A stretch of DNA of 64,000 bases from Pseudobdellovibrio sp031428275 (lineage in GTDB: Bacteria; Bdellovibrionota; Bdellovibrionia; Bdellovibrionales; Bdellovibrionaceae), in the NCBI GenBank assembly GCA_031428275.1, contig JANPPC010000027.1, positions 45,306 through 109,305 on the forward strand, given 5' to 3'. The position numbers were made by a program, and so were the translations under genes. How positions within the stretch are numbered: the first letter of the stretch is position 1; each line of letters begins with the position of its first letter. The notes under the pieces are model-generated. The model was not told the DNA's origin and did no database searches. It saw only the letters and a program-made list of their open reading frames with translations. Shown here piece after piece: positions 50,848-59,264 of the stretch.

Positions 50848-51428
50848 TCGGACTACTTGACGGAATTGTTTACGATGTATCGGTCGATCATTTTATTATA
50901 ATGGTCGGCGGAGTTGGTTATGACATTTCGGCTTCATCCCAAACCTTAACCGATATTCACGTTTTGATCGGGCAGCCCATCAAAGTTTGGATTTACTCGC
51001 ACGTTCGAGAAGACGCTTTTCAGCTTTTCGGATTTCTAACTAAGCCCGAAAAAGAATTCTTTGTGCAGTTATTAAAAGTAAACGGTGTGGGCCCTAAAAT
51101 GGCGTTATCGATTATGTCCGGCGCACGATTGGGCCAAATTCAAGATTGGATCGAAAACAGTGACGCGAAGGCGTTATCGGCTTTGCCAAAAGTCGGCAAG
51201 AAGACCGCCGAGCAAATTATTTTAACCTTGCAGGGTAAATTAGTTCGTGTAGATCCTAAAATAAAAGCTCCAAAAGTTTCGGAAACTCACCGGCAAATCT
51301 CTTCGGCGTTGGTCAATCTGGGTTTTAAAAATCAAAACGTCGATCAGTTTGTTTCAAGTCTAGCTATTTCAGTAACGATCGAAGAGGGCGTACGCGAAGG
51401 CCTTAAGCAATTATCGGGTAATTTATGA
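50844..51428 (+). CDS. ruvA: Holliday junction branch migration protein RuvA
   Basis: The 194 aa protein has the three RuvA domains: an OB fold (IGLLDGIVYDVSVDHFIIMVGGVGYD, in part), tandem helix-hairpin-helix motifs (LLKVNGVGPKMALSIMSG and LSALPKVGKKTAEQIILTL), and the C-terminal RuvB-binding domain (HRQISSALVNLGF). It tetramerises on Holliday junctions and guides the RuvB motor. The ATGA overlap on each side couples translation. Confidence 0.96.
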   Translation: MIGLLDGIVYDVSVDHFIIMVGGVGYDISASSQTLTDIHVLIGQPIKVWIYSHVREDAFQLFGFLTKPEKEFFVQLLKVNGVGPKMALSIMSGARLGQIQDWIENSDAKALSALPKVGKKTAEQIILTLQGKLVRVDPKIKAPKVSETHRQISSALVNLGFKNQNVDQFVSSLAISVTIEEGVREGLKQLSGNL

Positions 51429-52420
51429 GTCGAATGATTGAAAGCGAAATGCAAGATTTAGATTTGAAATGGGAAAATAAACTTCGCCCGCAAAGCTTTG
51501 ACGAATTTCCCGGTCAAAATGATGTAAAAGAAAAAATGAAAGTTTTTTTACAAGCAGCCACAAAACGCGGCGAACCTTTAGATCATACTTTGTTCTTCGG
51601 GCCTCCGGGTTTGGGGAAAACGACCGTCGCGCAAATTATGGCGCACGAAATGAAAGTCGACATCAAGATCACCTCTGCTCCGGCGATAGACAAAAAAGGT
51701 GATTTAGCTGCCATGCTGACCAGTCTTAAGCCATTTTCGATTTTGTTTATCGACGAAATTCACCGTTTACCAAGAGCAATTGAAGAGTACTTGTATACCG
51801 CGATGGAAGACTATTACATTGATATCGTAACAGGCGACGGCTTAGGTTCACAGTCTATGAAATTTCAGTTGGTTCCGTTTACTTTAATCGGCGCGACGAC
51901 TCGCGCGGGCATGTTAGACAATCCGTTTCGTGACCGCTTCGGCATTCAAGAACGATTTCAATTCTACGATCGGGATTCATTGCAAAAAATTGTTACTCGC
52001 TCGGCCGAAAAGATGGGTTTAGTTATTAATGCCCAAGCCGCTGTCGAGATTGCTCGTCGTGCGCGCGGCACCCCACGTGTTGTTAACCGCTTATTAAAGC
52101 GCGTGCGTGATTATGCTGAAGTCAAAGGTGACGGAACCGTCACTGAAGCAATCGCTATCTATGCTCTTGATCAGTTGGGCGTTGATAAAAACGGTCTTGA
52201 TGAAATGGATCGTCGCATTCTAAAAATTATTCAAGAAAAGTACGATGGGGGCCCGGTGGGTATTGAAACCTTATCTTCTGCTTTGGGCGAAGACGCTGAA
52301 ACTTTAGAAGAAGTGTATGAGCCGTTCTTAATTCAAGAGGGCTTTATTCAGAAAACTCCACGCGGGCGTGTGTTAACTAGTTTTTCAAAGCAATTGTCTT
52401 TACTAGGTGGCGCTGAATAA
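51425..52420 (+). CDS. ruvB: Holliday junction branch migration ATPase RuvB
   Basis: The 331 aa AAA+ protein has Walker A FGPPGLGKTTVAQ, Walker B ILFIDEIHRL, sensor motif TLIGATTRAGML, the arginine finger segment NPFRDRFGI, and the C-terminal winged helix with GGPVGIETLSSALGEDAETL (in part) and IQKTPRGRVLT. It forms hexamers that pull DNA through RuvA. It is the last gene of ruvCAB and converges on a barrel-protein gene 26 bases away. Confidence 0.97.
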   Translation: MSRMIESEMQDLDLKWENKLRPQSFDEFPGQNDVKEKMKVFLQAATKRGEPLDHTLFFGPPGLGKTTVAQIMAHEMKVDIKITSAPAIDKKGDLAAMLTSLKPFSILFIDEIHRLPRAIEEYLYTAMEDYYIDIVTGDGLGSQSMKFQLVPFTLIGATTRAGMLDNPFRDRFGIQERFQFYDRDSLQKIVTRSAEKMGLVINAQAAVEIARRARGTPRVVNRLLKRVRDYAEVKGDGTVTEAIAIYALDQLGVDKNGLDEMDRRILKIIQEKYDGGPVGIETLSSALGEDAETLEEVYEPFLIQEGFIQKTPRGRVLTSFSKQLSLLGGAE

Positions 52421-52446
52421 TCAGGTTCATCAGTATTTGGTAAGGT

Positions 52447-53073
52447 TTAAAAACTAGCGCCTACAAATAGACGCGAAAGTATGATGACATTTTCTTTTAA
52501 GTAACGATCTTCATCTTTATCGCGTCGACGAATATTCGGATTGGTACCCACGCTTCCCGAAGATTCAATCTGCCAAACTAAAGGGCCCGATAAACCAATC
52601 CAGTCGGCGCCAAAAGTAAAGTTTTGCCATTGCCACTGATTACCAATTAAAAAAGCGGCGCCTAAAGTGTTTCCGAGAAACGAGGTCTTTTCATAGTTTG
52701 ATCCCAAAACGGGGTCTTCATAACGATAATCAATCCGGCGGTAATCAATTCCCAATTTCAAATAAAAACTATTGCCTGTGAAAAGTTTGACGTGAGTTCC
52801 GACCACGTACGATGTAATCGAATGCCCACTCGAGCCCCAAATCAGTGGGTTGGTTCCGCCCGTGATCTCAAGCTGCAGTTGGGTATTCGGATCAACGAAG
52901 TATCCCAGATGAACACCCTTTAGCTCTGAAGCCGCCGGGCCGTAACCCACGATTTGTGCGGCCATGGTGTATGTTTTTGCTTTGCGATTAACGGCGCTTG
53001 AGTCGTTGATAGGCTCAGCCGCAATAGACTTTACGCAAGCGATTAATAAAAAAATAATAAGCTTTTTTTTCAC
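52447..53073 (-). CDS. small outer-membrane beta-barrel protein, function unknown
   Basis: The 208 aa protein has a signal peptide (about 1-19, KSIAA) and alternating strands (LKGVHLGYFVDPNTQLQLEI, NSFYLKLGIDYRRIDYRY, NFTFGADWIGLSGPLVWQI, each about one hairpin), ending in a C-terminal Phe (SRLFVGASF), the usual assembly signal for barrels. I do not recognise its family. It follows the secreted cysteine peptidase gene on the same strand after 36 bases, so it may be cotranscribed. Confidence 0.75.
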   Translation of the reverse strand: MKKKLIIFLLIACVKSIAAEPINDSSAVNRKAKTYTMAAQIVGYGPAASELKGVHLGYFVDPNTQLQLEITGGTNPLIWGSSGHSITSYVVGTHVKLFTGNSFYLKLGIDYRRIDYRYEDPVLGSNYEKTSFLGNTLGAAFLIGNQWQWQNFTFGADWIGLSGPLVWQIESSGSVGTNPNIRRRDKDEDRYLKENVIILSRLFVGASF

Positions 53074-53109
53074 TCATTTACTTTAACAGCCAAGTTTGAT
53101 TTGTAAAGG

Positions 53110-54504
53110 TTAATCGATCGCCGTTACGCCATGAGTGTGTGCTTTTAAAGTTCTTTCGTCCACCCAATAGTTTCCATTATCGTACTTTACTTTTTTTGAG
53201 TGAGCGGCCGGGCCGTAAGAATTTCTTATCTGGTATTCGCATATTTTTTTTGTTTCGTTGAAGCGTCTGCCGATGATTGTCGACGCATGTCCGCCGCTTT
53301 GGTCACTTATCATTGAAGTATCGTACATCAAAATTGAAGGCTGGCGTTTGTCGAGCTGAGCGTTGATAAGTCTCAAAGTTTCGCGAACTTGAGGCACAAA
53401 GGCCGAAACGACCTTTTTATTTGGAAACTGAATCGTTTGTTTACAGTTTGCATTTCGGAGCTTTAGCAAAAGTTTAAATGGGTCTGTTCGATCAATAATT
53501 TCTTCAATTTGCTTAAGGTTCAAATTGGGAAACATGGCTTTCGTTTGTCCGTTTAAGTTTACGCATTGGCTTGAGTTTATTGCGTCCGGAAAGTACTTGC
53601 TATAATAAGCACTTAAACGGCGCGTGCCCAGTGTGTCATTCCCTTTGTCGGACGGAATATCAATTTCGCTGCATACGCCTTGAGTCATGGCAATTCCCAT
53701 AGCTTTTTCAGTGAAGGCGCCGTCAGTTCCACCATCTGTTACATGAATTTCCAGCTTTGCTCTGTTGATATCACTAATGGTTGGTGCAACAGAGCTTTCA
53801 TCATTTTTAATGTAGCCTGCTTTGGTAAGTAAATCTTTGTAGAACGGTGAAAGGTTTTCGAGTCGATCAAGCCATTCTTTTCTTGAACGCAGAGTTTCGA
53901 CCGAGAAATTATTATGCAGAATCGCAATGTCTACCATAGAGACTTTTTTTTTCGAATGCCACGAAAGTACATCGGCGGCTGCAGAGGCATAGCACCAGCC
54001 GGTATCCTGCTGATCGCGAACGGGTCCCATTGAGGTTGTGTCAACTTTTCGATCTGAGCATATTTTTTTTGCGTCGCGAAGCGCGTATGATCGACTATTA
54101 ATAATTTCGAGCATGCCTGGCGAATAACTTGAGCTACCACGGTAAACCGCGTGGTGAATACGTTTGTAACGCTCGATTTCTTGATCGACGTCAATGGAAT
54201 CGTAATTGTCTAAAATAAAGTTCGGCGACTTGTTCAGCATCACACTTACGTACATTTTTTTTAAATTGCTTTTTTCTTTTTCTGTTTTCGCCAGTGCCAA
54301 GTGTTCTGTGGGGCAGTCTAAAAGTTTTTGATAGTTGTCAGAAATATATCGCCCCTTGATCGGATCTTCGTAAGCCGAGCGACTTTCAAAAATCTTCCTC
54401 ATGTAACCTTCGGGTACAAGTGCGGTACAATCTTCAGCGTTAACCTGTGCTGAAAAACATACAAAGAAGCTGATCAAAAAAAGGTTTGATACTATGGAAA
54501 TCAC
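53110..54504 (-). CDS. secreted papain-like (C1 family) cysteine peptidase
   Basis: The 464 aa protein starts at a GTG and has a signal peptide (about 1-23, QVNA). A helical region to about 150 may act as a propeptide. The catalytic core shows MGPVRDQQDTGWCYASAA with oxyanion Gln165 and nucleophile Cys171, then GGHAS with His406 and QIRNSYGP with Asn428, the full papain triad in order. The Cys-to-His distance of about 235 residues is longer than in papain and holds an insertion. Exported C1 peptidases are rather uncommon in Gram-negatives. A TATAAT 15 bases before the start implies a very short leader. Confidence 0.85.
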   Translation of the reverse strand: MISIVSNLFLISFFVCFSAQVNAEDCTALVPEGYMRKIFESRSAYEDPIKGRYISDNYQKLLDCPTEHLALAKTEKEKSNLKKMYVSVMLNKSPNFILDNYDSIDVDQEIERYKRIHHAVYRGSSSYSPGMLEIINSRSYALRDAKKICSDRKVDTTSMGPVRDQQDTGWCYASAAADVLSWHSKKKVSMVDIAILHNNFSVETLRSRKEWLDRLENLSPFYKDLLTKAGYIKNDESSVAPTISDINRAKLEIHVTDGGTDGAFTEKAMGIAMTQGVCSEIDIPSDKGNDTLGTRRLSAYYSKYFPDAINSSQCVNLNGQTKAMFPNLNLKQIEEIIDRTDPFKLLLKLRNANCKQTIQFPNKKVVSAFVPQVRETLRLINAQLDKRQPSILMYDTSMISDQSGGHASTIIGRRFNETKKICEYQIRNSYGPAAHSKKVKYDNGNYWVDERTLKAHTHGVTAID

Positions 54505-54545
54505 GTTTTCTATTCGGCATTATAAGCGGCCAGTTAAAGGTCCTG

Positions 54546-54575
54546 TTGCAAATTGAGACGCAAAAATGCTATTAT
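54546..54575 (+). promoter_or_regulatory. candidate lpxC promoter giving a leaderless mRNA
   Basis: TTGCAA (54546-54551), an 18-base spacer and TATTAT (54570-54575) form a plausible sigma70 promoter. The lpxC ATG is only six bases further on, at the expected transcription start, and no ribosome site is visible. Confidence 0.4.
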
Positions 54576-54581
54576 ACTTGA

Positions 54582-55487
54582 ATGTTCTTTCAAAAAACTA
54601 TTCGTAAAACAGTGCAAGTAGAAGGTGTCGGAATTCACTCGGGTGAAAGAACAACTCTGCGTTTTAAACCGGCCCCGGCCAATACGGGCGTTTATTTTAT
54701 TCGAGCAGATCTACCCGGTAAACCATTTTTAAAAGTTTCAGCCAAGAACGTTCAAGCGGTTAGCTACCAGACCACTTTAGGTAGTGATACTTTTCAAGTA
54801 GCCACGATCGAACATTGTGTTTCAGCATTGTCGGCATTAAGAATTGATAATATCTATATCGAATTAGACGGCCCTGAAATTCCGATTTGCGATGGCAGTG
54901 CCAAGTACTTTCTAGAAGCTTTGTTAAAGGCTGAACTGATCGAAATGGACGAGCCTAGAAAGTATTGTTACATCACCGAACCGATTTCGTACACCGAAGG
55001 CGAAAAAGCCGCTTACGTTCTGCCGTACCACGGTTTAAGAATCAGCGTGATGATCGACTTTCCACACCCAGCCATCGGCCACCAAAAAATCGATATGGAA
55101 ATTAACGAGCAAACCTTCACGCGTGAGTTAGCCGAAGCTAGAACCTTCGGATTTCTGAAAGACGTCGAGGCTATGAAAGCAGCTGGCTTAGCTCGGGGTG
55201 GAAGCCTAGAGAACTGCATCGTAATGGACGACACAAAAGTAATTAATCCAGAAGGTTTACGCTTCAAAGACGAATTCGTAAGGCATAAAATGCTAGATGC
55301 CCTGGGTGACCTTGTTACGTTAGAAATGCCGCTGATGGGCCACATGGTGCTTCAAAAAGCGGGTCACGACGTCATGAACAAACTGATCAAAAAAATAGTC
55401 AGCAGCCCTAAAAGCTACCGTTTCGTAGAAATGGGCGCCGATATTTCAGCAGAAACCAAAAAGTTCGCCAACTGGACTGTTTCTTAA
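54582..55487 (+). CDS. lpxC: UDP-3-O-acyl-N-acetylglucosamine deacetylase
   Basis: The 301 aa protein is LpxC, the zinc enzyme of the first committed step of lipid A synthesis. It opens with TIRKTVQVEGVGIHSGE. Zinc ligands are His78 (TIEHCVSAL), His235 and Asp239 (FVRHKMLDALGD), and catalytic His262 is in KAGHDVMN. SYQTTLG and DFPHPAIG complete the two repeated domains. Its start lacks a ribosome site. The enzyme is cytoplasmic and normally degraded by FtsH; a C-terminal degron cannot be judged here. Confidence 0.96.
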   Translation: MFFQKTIRKTVQVEGVGIHSGERTTLRFKPAPANTGVYFIRADLPGKPFLKVSAKNVQAVSYQTTLGSDTFQVATIEHCVSALSALRIDNIYIELDGPEIPICDGSAKYFLEALLKAELIEMDEPRKYCYITEPISYTEGEKAAYVLPYHGLRISVMIDFPHPAIGHQKIDMEINEQTFTRELAEARTFGFLKDVEAMKAAGLARGGSLENCIVMDDTKVINPEGLRFKDEFVRHKMLDALGDLVTLEMPLMGHMVLQKAGHDVMNKLIKKIVSSPKSYRFVEMGADISAETKKFANWTVS

Positions 55488-55494
55488 GCCATCG

Positions 55495-55587
55495 TTAGGA
55501 CCCCTCAGCCTGCAAAAGCTGCAAATATGCGTCGTAAATATGGTTTTGCTTTTCATGAGGCAAACTGATAGCTTTTTTACTTCCCAT
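55495..55587 (-). CDS. possible small ORF (30 codons), unconfirmed
   Basis: Between lpxC and ald the minus strand encodes a 30-residue peptide starting MGSKKAISLP and ending LLQLLQAEGS-like (actual end YLQLLQAEGS). Its amphipathic helical character and codon use look protein-like. There is no convincing ribosome site and no recognised homologue, so it may be chance or the remnant of a longer gene. Confidence 0.25.
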   Translation of the reverse strand: MGSKKAISLPHEKQNHIYDAYLQLLQAEGS

Positions 55588-55638
55588 TATTCAATAAAAC
55601 ATTGGCTGAGTTTTTACTCTAAAGCCTAGGAGAAATTT

Positions 55639-56745
55639 ATGATTATCGGCGTTCCTAAGGAAATTAAAATTAGTGAGAACCGCGTTGGTCTGACTGAAGC
55701 GGGAGCTCGTCAGTTTGTTAAAGAGGGTCACACAGTTATCGTTGAAAAAGATGCCGGAGTTGGCAGCGGCATTTCTAATCAAGAATACGAAAAAGCGGGC
55801 GCTAAAATTATTGATACTAAAAAAGAAGTTTACGCTAAAGCTGACATGATTATGAAAGTGAAAGAACCACTTCCAGATGAATACGAGTTGATGCGCGAAA
55901 ATCAAATTATTTACACGTACCTTCACTTAGCTGCTGAGCCGAAGTTAACTAAAGTTCTTTGCGAGAAAAAAGTGAAGGCCATCGCCTACGAGACGATTCA
56001 GCTAGAGAATGGTTCTTTACCGCTATTAACGCCTATGTCTGAAGTTGCCGGTCGTATGGCGACGCAGGTAGGTGCTTTCTACTTGCAAAAAAATCACGGT
56101 GGCAAAGGTATTTTATTGGGTGGCGTGACTGGAGTTATGCCGGGTAAAGTAACAGTTATCGGTGGTGGTGTGGTTGGTACGAATGCAGCCAAGATGGCAG
56201 TTGGCCTTGGCGCGCAAGTGACTATTCTTGACGTCAGCACGGCTCGCCTAGAGTACTTAGATGATATTTTTCAGGGTCGTTGCCAAACTTTATTTTCGAA
56301 TGCAAAAAACATCGAAGATTCAGTTCGCGAATCTGACTTGGTTATTGGTGGCGTTTTGTTAGCTGGACAAAAAGCTCCTACTTTAGTTTCTAAAGAATTA
56401 GTTTCACAGATGACGAAGGGGTCAGTGATTGTTGACGTTGCGGTCGATCAGGGTGGTTGCATCGAGACTTGTCGTCCGACTTCACACACGAACCCAACTT
56501 ACGAAATCGACGGAGTGATTCATTACTGCGTACCAAATATGCCGGGCGTTGTACCTAGAACTTCAACTTACGCTCTGACGAACGTAACTTTGAAATATGG
56601 TTCAATGATAGCCGCTATGGGCGTTGAAGATGCAATCGCTAAAAACAAAGCCTTGATGAAAGGCTTAAACGTTTACGGCGGATATGTTTGTTACGAGCCC
56701 GTTGCAAAAGATTTGGGTATGGAATACCGCGCTTACAAAATCTAG
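55639..56745 (+). CDS. ald: alanine dehydrogenase
   Basis: The 368 aa enzyme interconverts L-alanine and pyruvate with NAD. It starts MIIGVPKEIKISENRVGLT (Arg15), has catalytic Lys75 (KVKEPLP) and His96 (YLHLAAEP), the nucleotide-binding VTVIGGGVVGTNAAKMAVGLG (in part, near 173) and VDVAVDQGGCIET near 266. AGGAG lies upstream of the ATG and a strong terminator lies downstream, so it is probably transcribed alone. It may feed amino-acid carbon into central metabolism. Confidence 0.96.
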   Translation: MIIGVPKEIKISENRVGLTEAGARQFVKEGHTVIVEKDAGVGSGISNQEYEKAGAKIIDTKKEVYAKADMIMKVKEPLPDEYELMRENQIIYTYLHLAAEPKLTKVLCEKKVKAIAYETIQLENGSLPLLTPMSEVAGRMATQVGAFYLQKNHGGKGILLGGVTGVMPGKVTVIGGGVVGTNAAKMAVGLGAQVTILDVSTARLEYLDDIFQGRCQTLFSNAKNIEDSVRESDLVIGGVLLAGQKAPTLVSKELVSQMTKGSVIVDVAVDQGGCIETCRPTSHTNPTYEIDGVIHYCVPNMPGVVPRTSTYALTNVTLKYGSMIAAMGVEDAIAKNKALMKGLNVYGGYVCYEPVAKDLGMEYRAYKI

Positions 56746-56782
56746 TTATTCAAAATTTATAAAATTATAACTGATAATTCGA

Positions 56783-56810
56783 AGGCCCCGAAGAAATTTG
56801 GGGCTTTTTT
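56783..56810 (+). terminator. intrinsic terminator of ald
   Basis: AGGCCCC pairs with GGGGCTT (one wobble pair) across a ten-base loop and is followed by a run of T, 38 bases after the ald stop codon. Confidence 0.9.
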
Positions 56811-56816
56811 CGTTGA

Positions 56817-57554
56817 TTAAAACCAAATATTTCCCCAATGTTCGGTCGTTAAAATCGGCACGTTTGCCAAATCAAAATTCTGCTGAGTTATCCTATGTGG
56901 GTGCCCGTATTTGCTTCTACGGGCTGAAGCGATCGCAAATTTAAGCTTGCGAAGCTTTTGAATCAGCTCACGACTGGAGCTTGTGTAGCTACCATGGTGA
57001 CCTAAAACTAAGACACGGGTTTGCTCCAAATTCTTTAAGTCTTTAAGCCAATATTTTTCTTGGGCCTTTGGCGAATCGCCCGGAAGTAATACATTCTCGT
57101 CGAAAAAAATGCTTGAGGACTCGTTTACCGACTTAAAGTTAAGCGGCGCCCAGCTTTGATTATAGAAATCATCGGCTTCGCATTTACGAATGCGGTACGC
57201 TAAAATTTTACGTACTGATACCGTTTGCGGAGTGAACAGCGGGCGGCTTTCCCAGCAAATATCTGGTACGGCCTTAATTAAATAGCCTAAGTTAACGAAG
57301 TGGTCTGCGTGCCAGTGGCTAAGATTCAATCGATTCTGCTTGTAGGCGCAGTTCGCAAGAAGTTTTTCACGAATGCGCTTAAAACTTCCGATCTCGCCGC
57401 CGAAGTCGTAATGGTTACAGGTAAATGGCCTGATGTGCGTGGCCCATAACCCTTGACCTACGTTCCAAAGAACCCACTTGTTTTCGTTCCCCGGCGCTTG
57501 TGCAAAGTTCATTTTTAGAAAACTCAGTAAAAATATTAAACAGAAGTATTTCAT
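56817..57554 (-). CDS. exported ComEC C-terminal-like metallo-beta-lactamase domain protein
   Basis: The 245 aa protein has its own signal peptide (about 1-19, MNFAQA). It matches the C-terminal MBL domain of ComEC: VLWNVGQGLWATH, SHWHADHFVNLGYL (HxHxDH metal motif), VLLPGDSP, VLGHHGSYTSSS and SARRSKYGHPH. It overlaps by four bases the gene for the ComEC membrane core. In standard ComEC these are one chain, with this nuclease-like domain outside the inner membrane; the signal peptide here preserves that location after the split. Confidence 0.85.
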   Translation of the reverse strand: MKYFCLIFLLSFLKMNFAQAPGNENKWVLWNVGQGLWATHIRPFTCNHYDFGGEIGSFKRIREKLLANCAYKQNRLNLSHWHADHFVNLGYLIKAVPDICWESRPLFTPQTVSVRKILAYRIRKCEADDFYNQSWAPLNFKSVNESSSIFFDENVLLPGDSPKAQEKYWLKDLKNLEQTRVLVLGHHGSYTSSSRELIQKLRKLKFAIASARRSKYGHPHRITQQNFDLANVPILTTEHWGNIWF

Positions 57555-58474
57555 GCAATGGCCTCAAAACGTTTTCGCTTCATCCATGCGAAGTGAATAA
57601 CGACATGCAAAGCGAAGATAAATGCCCAGTTAAATAGAATTAAATTCGAAGGCACGCTTTCTGGCTGAAAGTGCCACTGCAAATTAATTTTATTTAAAAT
57701 AAATTTTAATAATTCAATGAGTGAATCAAATAATGGATGCAGGCCCGGAATAAGCCAGACCAAAAGGCCTAGCGGAAACAAGATAAACTCTAGTATGGGA
57801 GTAAAGATCAAATTCATTACGATCACAAGTGGGCTCGGAATTTGAAAATAAATTAGAATTGGTAGCAATGCAAAAAAGTACAGGCTTTGCTTAAATATAA
57901 AATTCTTGTGACGAAAGAATTCAGTATTTAAATTCACCACGAAAGCGGCAAGCCAGCTTAGTTGCAAGCTGATCGACTGCAGCCAAGCGGGTTCAATAAT
58001 AAGTGTGGCTAAGCCCACTAGTAAAAGGCAGTAATGCTTAGGCCAATAAAGTTTGTGGCTAGCCAAGTAGGCCATCAGGAAGATCGCAATCACCGATCGG
58101 CTGACCGGTGAATTAAACTCGCAGGCTGCTCCATAAATAAATAAAATCACAAAAAAAATATTTTTGGCTAGCGGGCTATCTCGATGAAGTAAGAGGCGAT
58201 CGTAAATATTTTGTAGAACGAGCAAGTGCGCGCCAGAAACCACGAACAAATGAATCAATCCCGAAGTCACAAAAACCTCTGAAACAAAAAGCCCTGAAAA
58301 GTTTTCTGCACAAACGAGGGCTTTTAGTTCGGGCAACGCAGTCGCGTTGACTGGCAACCTTTCTAAGCATTTTGCGTGTAAAAAACTTGTTAAGAATTCG
58401 AAATGGTGAAGAATCGAAAACCGAACAACAGCCGCAAATATAAGTGAAATTATAAGCAAAGTGGGTAGAAGCAT
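57551..58474 (-). CDS. ComEC/Rec2 membrane core, separated from its MBL domain
   Basis: The 307 aa protein has about seven to eight membrane spans and the ComEC competence-domain motifs LIHLFVVSGAHLLVLQNIYD (in part), SPVSRSVIAIFLMAYLAS and LQSISLQLSWLAAFVVN, followed by PSPLVIVMNLIFTPILEFIL. It would form the channel that carries single-stranded DNA across the inner membrane in transformation. The N-terminal OB domain of typical ComEC is nearly absent, and the C-terminal MBL domain is encoded by the next, overlapping gene. Confidence 0.85.
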   Translation of the reverse strand: MLLPTLLIISLIFAAVVRFSILHHFEFLTSFLHAKCLERLPVNATALPELKALVCAENFSGLFVSEVFVTSGLIHLFVVSGAHLLVLQNIYDRLLLHRDSPLAKNIFFVILFIYGAACEFNSPVSRSVIAIFLMAYLASHKLYWPKHYCLLLVGLATLIIEPAWLQSISLQLSWLAAFVVNLNTEFFRHKNFIFKQSLYFFALLPILIYFQIPSPLVIVMNLIFTPILEFILFPLGLLVWLIPGLHPLFDSLIELLKFILNKINLQWHFQPESVPSNLILFNWAFIFALHVVIHFAWMKRKRFEAIA

Positions 58475-58729
58475 CGTCTTTTATGCAAGTTTAAGGTTCT
58501 GCCATTTAAGATTTCATCACAGAAATAGAATTAAAATGTTGATTTATGATTTTATGTGAGTGATTTCAATATCTTACCGATGTTTATAATAGCAGCAAAA
58601 CGCTGTAAACCTTGATAATCAATAGGTCTAAAGTCCAGAAAACCATGTTTTGAACAAACTTTGTGGATAACTATGACTGTGATCGTTGATTCAGTCTGTT
58701 CTATCCAGTTTAATAAAGAGGGAGGCTTC
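58475..58729. other. 255-base divergent intergenic region
   Basis: This gap separates comEC from the lipoprotein-LysM genes. It holds a candidate promoter at 58650-58677 and an exact TGTGGATAA (DnaA box complement) at 58662-58670. A minus-strand frame of 67 codons crosses it, but I found no ribosome site or family match, and its 3' half overlaps no recognised gene. Confidence 0.5.
58650..58677 (+). promoter_or_regulatory. candidate promoter containing a DnaA-box-like sequence
   Basis: TTGAAC (58650-58655) and TATGAC (58672-58677) are 16 bases apart, about 50 bases before the lipoprotein start. TGTGGATAA, the complement of the DnaA box TTATCCACA, lies in the spacer at 58662-58670, where bound DnaA would block the promoter. 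Confidence 0.3.
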
Positions 58730-59251
58730 ATGTTAAGACACTTTCGAATCGCCACAGGTGCATTATTTCTATCTGCTTTTGTTCTAACCAGCTGCGTGAA
58801 TACGCAGAAAAAAACGGCGAAGGTTTCTAAATTGCGGCATTTAAGTGCCTTTCAGAGGGTTGAAGAATTACCGGCAATCACCAGCGATCAAAAAATTATG
58901 CAAGAGCTTACGGGTAAAAGTGACGTGAAATTTAGCCAAGCCGATTTAAAAAAGCAGCCGTTGCCTGTGCAGCACTTATTTGCCGGTGAAAAAGCGGCTC
59001 AGCAAAAAAAATACATTATGGCCATTAAACATTTTAATACGGTCATAAAAAAGTATCCTCGCTCTGCTGAAATGAAGAAGGCATTGGTTGCAAAATCAAA
59101 TATGTATAAAGAAATGGGCTTAAGCGAACCCTCGCAGTTAAATATGAGCTTAGCGCGCAGTTCAAATTTGGTTCCGGGCAAAAAGAAAAATACAAAGATT
59201 TCTGTTAACCGCGTTTCGCCAGTAAACGAAAAATTAAAAACAACAAAGTAG
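58730..59251 (+). CDS. lipoprotein with TPR-like segment
   Basis: I choose ATG 58730, which has GGAGG just upstream and opens a lipoprotein signal with lipobox LTSC (Cys22). The 173 aa product has a helical TPR-like part (HLFAGEKAAQQKKYIMAIKHF, then KYPRSAEMKKALVAKSNMYK, in part), resembling the small scaffold proteins that accompany envelope factors. A basic C-terminal tail follows. It is 13 bases upstream of the LysM gene, so the two are a transcription unit. No precise family is recognised. Confidence 0.8.
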   Translation: MLRHFRIATGALFLSAFVLTSCVNTQKKTAKVSKLRHLSAFQRVEELPAITSDQKIMQELTGKSDVKFSQADLKKQPLPVQHLFAGEKAAQQKKYIMAIKHFNTVIKKYPRSAEMKKALVAKSNMYKEMGLSEPSQLNMSLARSSNLVPGKKKNTKISVNRVSPVNEKLKTTK

Positions 59252-59264
59252 TCATTAAAAAATT

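Noticed and set aside
50281..52420. replication origin near ruvCAB or the DnaA-box region
   Set aside because: No dnaA, gyrB or rpmH neighbourhood, no cluster of DnaA boxes and no AT-rich unwinding repeats.
58552..58755. 67-codon minus-strand frame in the comEC-lipoprotein gap
   Set aside because: No ribosome site, it overlaps the lipoprotein start, and the sequence matches no family I know; a remnant is possible but not supported.
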